Assembly (NCBI GenBank): GCA_016222805.1
Contig: JACRQG010000005.1
Span: forward strand, 203,621-267,620
Direction of reading: 5' to 3'
DNA: 64,000 bases
From: Verrucomicrobiota bacterium
Lineage (GTDB): Bacteria > Verrucomicrobiota > Verrucomicrobiia > Opitutales > Opitutaceae
Shown here piece after piece: positions 60,277 to 64,000 of the stretch. The notes under the pieces are model-generated. The model had not been told where the DNA came from. It worked only from the letters and a program-made list of their open reading frames with translations, and searched no databases. Positions within the stretch are counted from its first letter, which is position 1. Every line of letters starts with the position of its first letter. Both the position numbers and the translations under genes were made by a program.

Positions 60277-60727
60277 GGCCGAAGGTGGCGTGGACCGGCG
60301 GCAGGACGCGCAGATCCCTTGCGTTGCGGTCAGCCCCCAGGCAGCAACCCATCCTGTCGGCGCCGGTTTTGTCGGCGCACCAGGCGCCGGTGCGCACGTG
60401 TGATCCCTCGGTCCGCACCAGCGCGCAGGGGCCCAGTTCGTTCCTCACACCGCCGCACTTCCGCACGGAAACCGTGGCCAACCTGTGGCCAAGTCGCACC
60501 ACTGCCTAACCCGCCGTTGGCTGCCCGAGCCGGGTGAATGTACGAACTTCCGTGAGACCAACCCGCCGGCCAGAGAGGGAAACCGCGTTCAGCACTTTGC
60601 CGATTTTCGACGGTGAGAGGAATTCGGGCGCTCGCTGTCAACCAGCGAGTTTTCTTCCGGCCCGCATCCGCTGGGGTCGCAGCTGATGGGAGCAGGCAAC
60701 CTGATCCCAGCGGGCTCTGCCAATTCA

Positions 60728-63127
60728 CTACGGAAGCTCATAGACCTCGACCAGGACTATGCCGGTTGAATCGCCCGTCTCCACTCTGACCGTGTAATTG
60801 CCAGCGGACAGGGAGGCCAGCAAAGCGGCATCACGAGAGTTCGGGGCAAGGTCGAATGCGCCGGCCTGGGCAAAGGCGGTGACCAGCTCCGACCTACCAC
60901 CCCAATTGTCGTTGCCGCCAATCTCTTTCTCTCCCGCGTAAAGCTTGAGTCTGGGATCCGCCGCGGCTCCGACGACCCCGAATGCCGACAGCGCCGGGCC
61001 CACCGCGCGGACCAAGACTCGCTTCTCCCCGCCGCCGACCACCACAAACCCGGCGGTCATGCCCCCGGCGGAATCCTTGAGCAGGGACAAATTAACCAAG
61101 CGCGGGGTGTTGGCCGTGTAGGCCGCATCCGGAGTCGCATCGTAGACCTCGGCCAAGACCAGGCCGGTGCCGCCGCCCACCCCGGAGATCCTCATCGAAT
61201 GTTCTCCAGCCGTAAGCGTGACGCTTGCGGCGGCATCCCGGGAGGCCGGGCCGGTAAACGCGAAGGCCCCGACGGATGACATGGCGGAGGACAGTGCGGC
61301 GGATCCGCCCCAATTGTCGTTCTCACTGGTCTTGGTGCTCCCGGCAAAGCGTTCCAGCCGGGGATCCGCCAGCACCCCCGACACGCCAAGCCGCGACAGC
61401 GAAGGCCCTGCGGCCCGGAGCACCACATTCTTGCTTCCGGACGTCCCGCTGCCGCCCACCACGTAACCGACGGTGAAGAAATCCCCCGCCCCGAGGATGG
61501 GCGCGAGAACCGACAGATTCGTCAGCCGGCTGAATGATCCCACCGGTCGGTCCGTGGCGCCTCCCGGCGTCCCGCCGGGATTGGCGACCAGTTGTGCGCT
61601 CACCGTGCCAGCGGGGATGCTTTCATTGTGCAAACGGTCCAGTGCAGTCACGGTATAGTAGTAAGTCCCGGGCACGAGGCCGGTATCCGTAAAGCTGGTT
61701 TCGCTTTCGTTCGCGGTGATCCGCACGATGTTGGCGGCATCATCGCGATTGATCGTGCTGCCCGTGGATCGGTAGACCACGAATTGGCGGACCTTGTCCA
61801 AGGCGTTGCCGGTGGCGGGCGGTGCCACCCAGCTCAGCCTGATTTCATTGCCGCGGGTCTGCGCCGTCAGATTGCCGACGGGCGGCGGCGGCTGGTCGTC
61901 TTTCCACGGCATTGGGGGCAGCAGGGCCGGGGTCCTGAACAGATCATCGCGCAGCGCGTCGCGCACGCCCAGCGGGTTGCCCAGCACGCTTCTGGTGCTG
62001 AAGAAGGTTTGGCCCCGCACGTTGGCCTGCTGCCGGTTCAGGCGAACCTGGTTGGGAAGCTGCGTTGGCTGGCTCCAGTTGTTGTCGGTTCCGCCATTGT
62101 TTACCTTGTAGGCCGCCATGCCGCTGTAGATATGACGGCTTCCGCCCAACGCATTCCACCAAGGAAGCAACACGCCATAGTTGGCGACGCTGAAACCGAC
62201 CGACCAATACAATTGCGGCGTGAGATAATCCACCCACGCCTGCTGGATCCACTTCCGGCTGTCGGCATAGATGTCACTGTAGCTCTGCAGCCCGTTGGTG
62301 GCTGATCCGGCCGGGTCGCTGTTCTGGTTGCGCCAGATGCCGAAGGGGGAAACGCCGAATTTGACCCACGGTTTCACCGCGCGAATGCTCTCGTGGCTCC
62401 GCTGGATGAAGAGATTGATGTTGTCCCGCCTCCAGTCCTGCCGGTTGGTGAACCCGCGCGCATCGGCGGCGAAGGAGGCATCATCGTTGAACGGCGCTCC
62501 TGAACTCGGCGGATAGGGATAGAAATAGTCGTCGAAGTGGATGCCATCCACATCATACCGGCGCAGCACATCCAGCAGTACGCTGATCACATGATCCCGC
62601 ACCTGCGGAATGCCCGGATCCAGGATGCGCAGGCTGCCCTGGGCAAGCAGCCACTCGGGTCTTGTCCTCGCGATGTGATTGGGGGCGAAGGAGGCCAGGT
62701 TGTTGATGTTGCTCACGGCGCGGAACGGATTGAACCACGCGTGCACCTCGAGGCCTCGCTGTCGGCAGGCCGCGATCATGAATTCCAAGGGATCGTAGGC
62801 GGGGGAGGGAGCCCGGCCCTGCCGACCGGTCAAATCCGCGCTCCAGGGTTCAATTTGGCTTTCATACATCGCGTCGCACTGGCTGCGCACCTGGAAGAAA
62901 ACGGCGTTGATGCCGGTGGCCTGCAGCTGATCGAGCAGATGGATGAGCTCGGACTGCTGTGTCGCCACGGGCAGATCGTTGGCGCTTGGCCAATCGATAT
63001 TGGTAAAGGTCGCTATCCATGCGCCCCGCAACTCATGCTTGGGGGGGCTTTGTCCGACGAGGGACAACGGCAGTAACAAGAGGGAAACGTAAAGGAAGGT
63101 TCTGATCGAAAGCGGATTTGCCATCAT
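60728..63127 (-). CDS. Secreted family 10 glycosyl hydrolase-like (GHL10/DUF187) protein with FnIII and C-terminal beta repeats
   Basis: The signal peptide is FLYVSLLLLPLSLVGQ. The GHL10 barrel starts at ELRGAWIATFTNIDWP and includes NAVFFQVRSQCDAMY, VHAWFNPFRA, VDGIHFDDYFYPYP and KFGVSPFGIWR. The acidic residues in HFDDYF are likely catalytic. A fibronectin III domain follows (about 415-510). Two copies of a beta domain (RLTNLSVLA...AGDFFTVGYVV and RLVNLSLLK...AGGMTAGFVV) fill the C-terminal 280 residues and are common in secreted verrucomicrobial proteins. Length is 799. Relatives act on peptidoglycan or glycans; the substrate is unknown. Confidence 0.88.
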   Translation of the reverse strand: MMANPLSIRTFLYVSLLLLPLSLVGQSPPKHELRGAWIATFTNIDWPSANDLPVATQQSELIHLLDQLQATGINAVFFQVRSQCDAMYESQIEPWSADLTGRQGRAPSPAYDPLEFMIAACRQRGLEVHAWFNPFRAVSNINNLASFAPNHIARTRPEWLLAQGSLRILDPGIPQVRDHVISVLLDVLRRYDVDGIHFDDYFYPYPPSSGAPFNDDASFAADARGFTNRQDWRRDNINLFIQRSHESIRAVKPWVKFGVSPFGIWRNQNSDPAGSATNGLQSYSDIYADSRKWIQQAWVDYLTPQLYWSVGFSVANYGVLLPWWNALGGSRHIYSGMAAYKVNNGGTDNNWSQPTQLPNQVRLNRQQANVRGQTFFSTRSVLGNPLGVRDALRDDLFRTPALLPPMPWKDDQPPPPVGNLTAQTRGNEIRLSWVAPPATGNALDKVRQFVVYRSTGSTINRDDAANIVRITANESETSFTDTGLVPGTYYYTVTALDRLHNESIPAGTVSAQLVANPGGTPGGATDRPVGSFSRLTNLSVLAPILGAGDFFTVGYVVGGSGTSGSKNVVLRAAGPSLSRLGVSGVLADPRLERFAGSTKTSENDNWGGSAALSSAMSSVGAFAFTGPASRDAAASVTLTAGEHSMRISGVGGGTGLVLAEVYDATPDAAYTANTPRLVNLSLLKDSAGGMTAGFVVVGGGEKRVLVRAVGPALSAFGVVGAAADPRLKLYAGEKEIGGNDNWGGRSELVTAFAQAGAFDLAPNSRDAALLASLSAGNYTVRVETGDSTGIVLVEVYELP

Positions 63128-63205
63128 CGGGACCGCGGGGAAGCTGATTCGCCACGAGGAGCGGATTCAGGGAAGAGTCAAGGCCAGGGCGACGGGTGGC
63201 GACTA

Positions 63206-64000
63206 GGGAGTGTTTTCAAACCTGAGGGAACATAGTTTATGCGCAGGGATCTCAGGGCGGGCCACGCGATTCACTCTGCGAACGGAGTTGCCCGGGCCGC
63301 TGTGGGAGCGGCTAAAAAAATTAACCTGAGTCGGCGGAAAACGCGGCGAGGGCAGATTGGCACAGTTGGAGGCCGGCCGCCAAAGGGCGATCGCCCGATG
63401 GTCACCGCGATCTGGTATGTGTTGCGCACGGGTTGCCCGTGGCGCGACGTGCCCCGCGAGTTTGGCCCGTGGAGTTCGGTCTACACGCGCTGGCGGCGCT
63501 GGTGCGATAGCGGGTTGTGGGCGCGGATGCTGGCCGTGCTGGCGCGTGGCGCCGTCGGCGCACTGCGGCACTTGGATTGCTCGCACATCAAGCTGCATCA
63601 GCACGGCGCCAACCCGCCGGGTGGCCAGACGGCGCAGGCAATCGGGCGCACCAAGGGCGGGCTCAATACGAAGCTGGCGGCAGTGGTCGACGCCAAGGGG
63701 CGGGTGGTCGCCGTCAGCCTTGCGCCGGGCCCACGACACGATCTGAAGGCCATTGCGCCCCTCGTGCCGGCCTTGCGCGGCAAACGTGCCTCGGCGACAG
63801 GGGCTTCGATGCCGATACGTTTCACGCCACGCTGCGCCACCACCGCGTGCGGATGTGCATTCCGCCGCGCCGCAACCGGCGCCGTCCAGTGTGCTTTCAT
63901 CGCGGCTACTACCGCCACCGGCATCACGTCGAAAACTTCTTCGGGCGGATCAAACGCTTCCGCCGGATCAGCACGCGCTACGACAAACTCGCGCGCACGT
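63206..64000 (+). mobile_element. IS5-like insertion sequence, left part (runs past window end)
   Basis: The left end is placed near GGGAGTGTTTTCAAACCT (from about 63207), which looks like an IS5-family terminal inverted repeat and lies 30 bases before the transposase start. The right end is outside the window, so length, matching inverted repeat and target duplication cannot be checked. Confidence 0.6.
63239..64000 (+). CDS. IS5-family transposase, 3' end outside window, with an apparent frameshift
   Basis: The ATG at 63239 has a GAGGGA ribosome-binding site 9 bases before it. The frame reads GGRPPKGDRPMVTAIWYVLR, TGCPWRDVPREFGPWSSVYT, the first catalytic Asp in LRHLDCSHIKLHQHG and GRTKGGLNTK. 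Near 63788 similarity moves to the -1 frame, which continues LGDRGFDADTFHATLRHH and HHVENFFGRIKRFRRISTRY, containing the second Asp and the Glu of the DDE triad. Either one base is lost or the IS uses two overlapping frames. The first 40 residues, spanning an A7 run at 63314-63320, match the family weakly. Confidence 0.78.
   Translation, partial: MRRDLRAGHAIHSANGVARAAVGAAKKINLSRRKTRRGQIGTVGGRPPKGDRPMVTAIWYVLRTGCPWRDVPREFGPWSSVYTRWRRWCDSGLWARMLAVLARGAVGALRHLDCSHIKLHQHGANPPGGQTAQAIGRTKGGLNTKLAAVVDAKGRVVAVSLAPGPRHDLKAIAPLVPALRGKRASATGASMPIRFTPRCATTACGCAFRRAATGAVQCAFIAATTATGITSKTSSGGSNASAGSARATTNSRAR

Noticed and set aside
1..64000. tRNA, rRNA or riboswitch genes
   Set aside because: No cloverleaf, rRNA-like or known riboswitch sequence was recognised by eye; a covariance-model search would be needed to exclude them.

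Overview
The window is GC-rich and densely packed. It looks like a chromosomal contig of a polysaccharide-degrading Verrucomicrobium, most likely family Opitutaceae. The signs are TonB-dependent receptors with the Opitutaceae-style plug, many secreted glycoside hydrolases and a sulfatase, LacI and XylR-type regulators, a VPDxG/PEP-CTERM sorted protein, Tat-exported sugar enzymes, and intergenic palindromic repeats. The lineage is inferred from protein style; no rRNA or tRNA gene was seen.

Layout. 1-5122: end of a secreted protein, then a solute-binding protein overlapping a hybrid histidine kinase whose middle is replaced by an antisense piece of an OleC-like AMP-ligase gene. 5254-19158: serine hydrolase, BNR-like protein, TonB receptor, LacI regulator, heparin-lyase-I-like enzyme, GH28, a NagB-like protein lacking its catalytic residues, phosphoesterase and an alpha/alpha-toroid protein. 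One 19-base motif lies in front of both the receptor and the lyase/GH28 pair, so this is probably one uronan/pectin regulon. 19228-25797: sorted protein, penicillin-acylase family protein, and a galactokinase/sodium-symporter cluster. 26419-39160: a sulfated-galactan and xylan-type locus (receptor, sulfatase, GH2, aldose epimerase; divergent XylR-like regulator; two GH43 and a GH5-like enzyme). Two direct-repeat operators with 21-base spacing tie the two arms together. 39362-50488: a DUF123 gene with two amber codons, a large CBM9-like/TIM-barrel protein, a TIR-TM-TPR protein followed by two small paralogous proteins, a Tat-exported sugar isomerase-like protein, a membrane TPR protein and a nucleoredoxin-like protein.

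51273-59159 is a metalloid/thiol-redox island: ArsR, permease, CxxC mini-thioredoxin, a thioredoxin fused to a MerB-like Cys-rich domain, a Tat flavodoxin-fold reductase and CcdA on the minus strand; then ArsR-rhodanese, porin and a small secreted protein on the plus strand, resembling the ExtH/ExtI/ExtJ selenite-tellurite set. Palindromes of form TTCG-N8-CGAA sit at three promoter positions. 59208-64000 holds a terminator, remnants of a PEP-CTERM gene and of an integrase-type transposase, a secreted family-10 glycosyl hydrolase-like protein and the left part of an IS5-like element.

The least ordinary content is the TIR/DP-EP-like trio, the thioredoxin-MerB-like operon with its ext-like neighbours, the kinase/OleC chimera, and a 127-base MITE-like repeat present twice.
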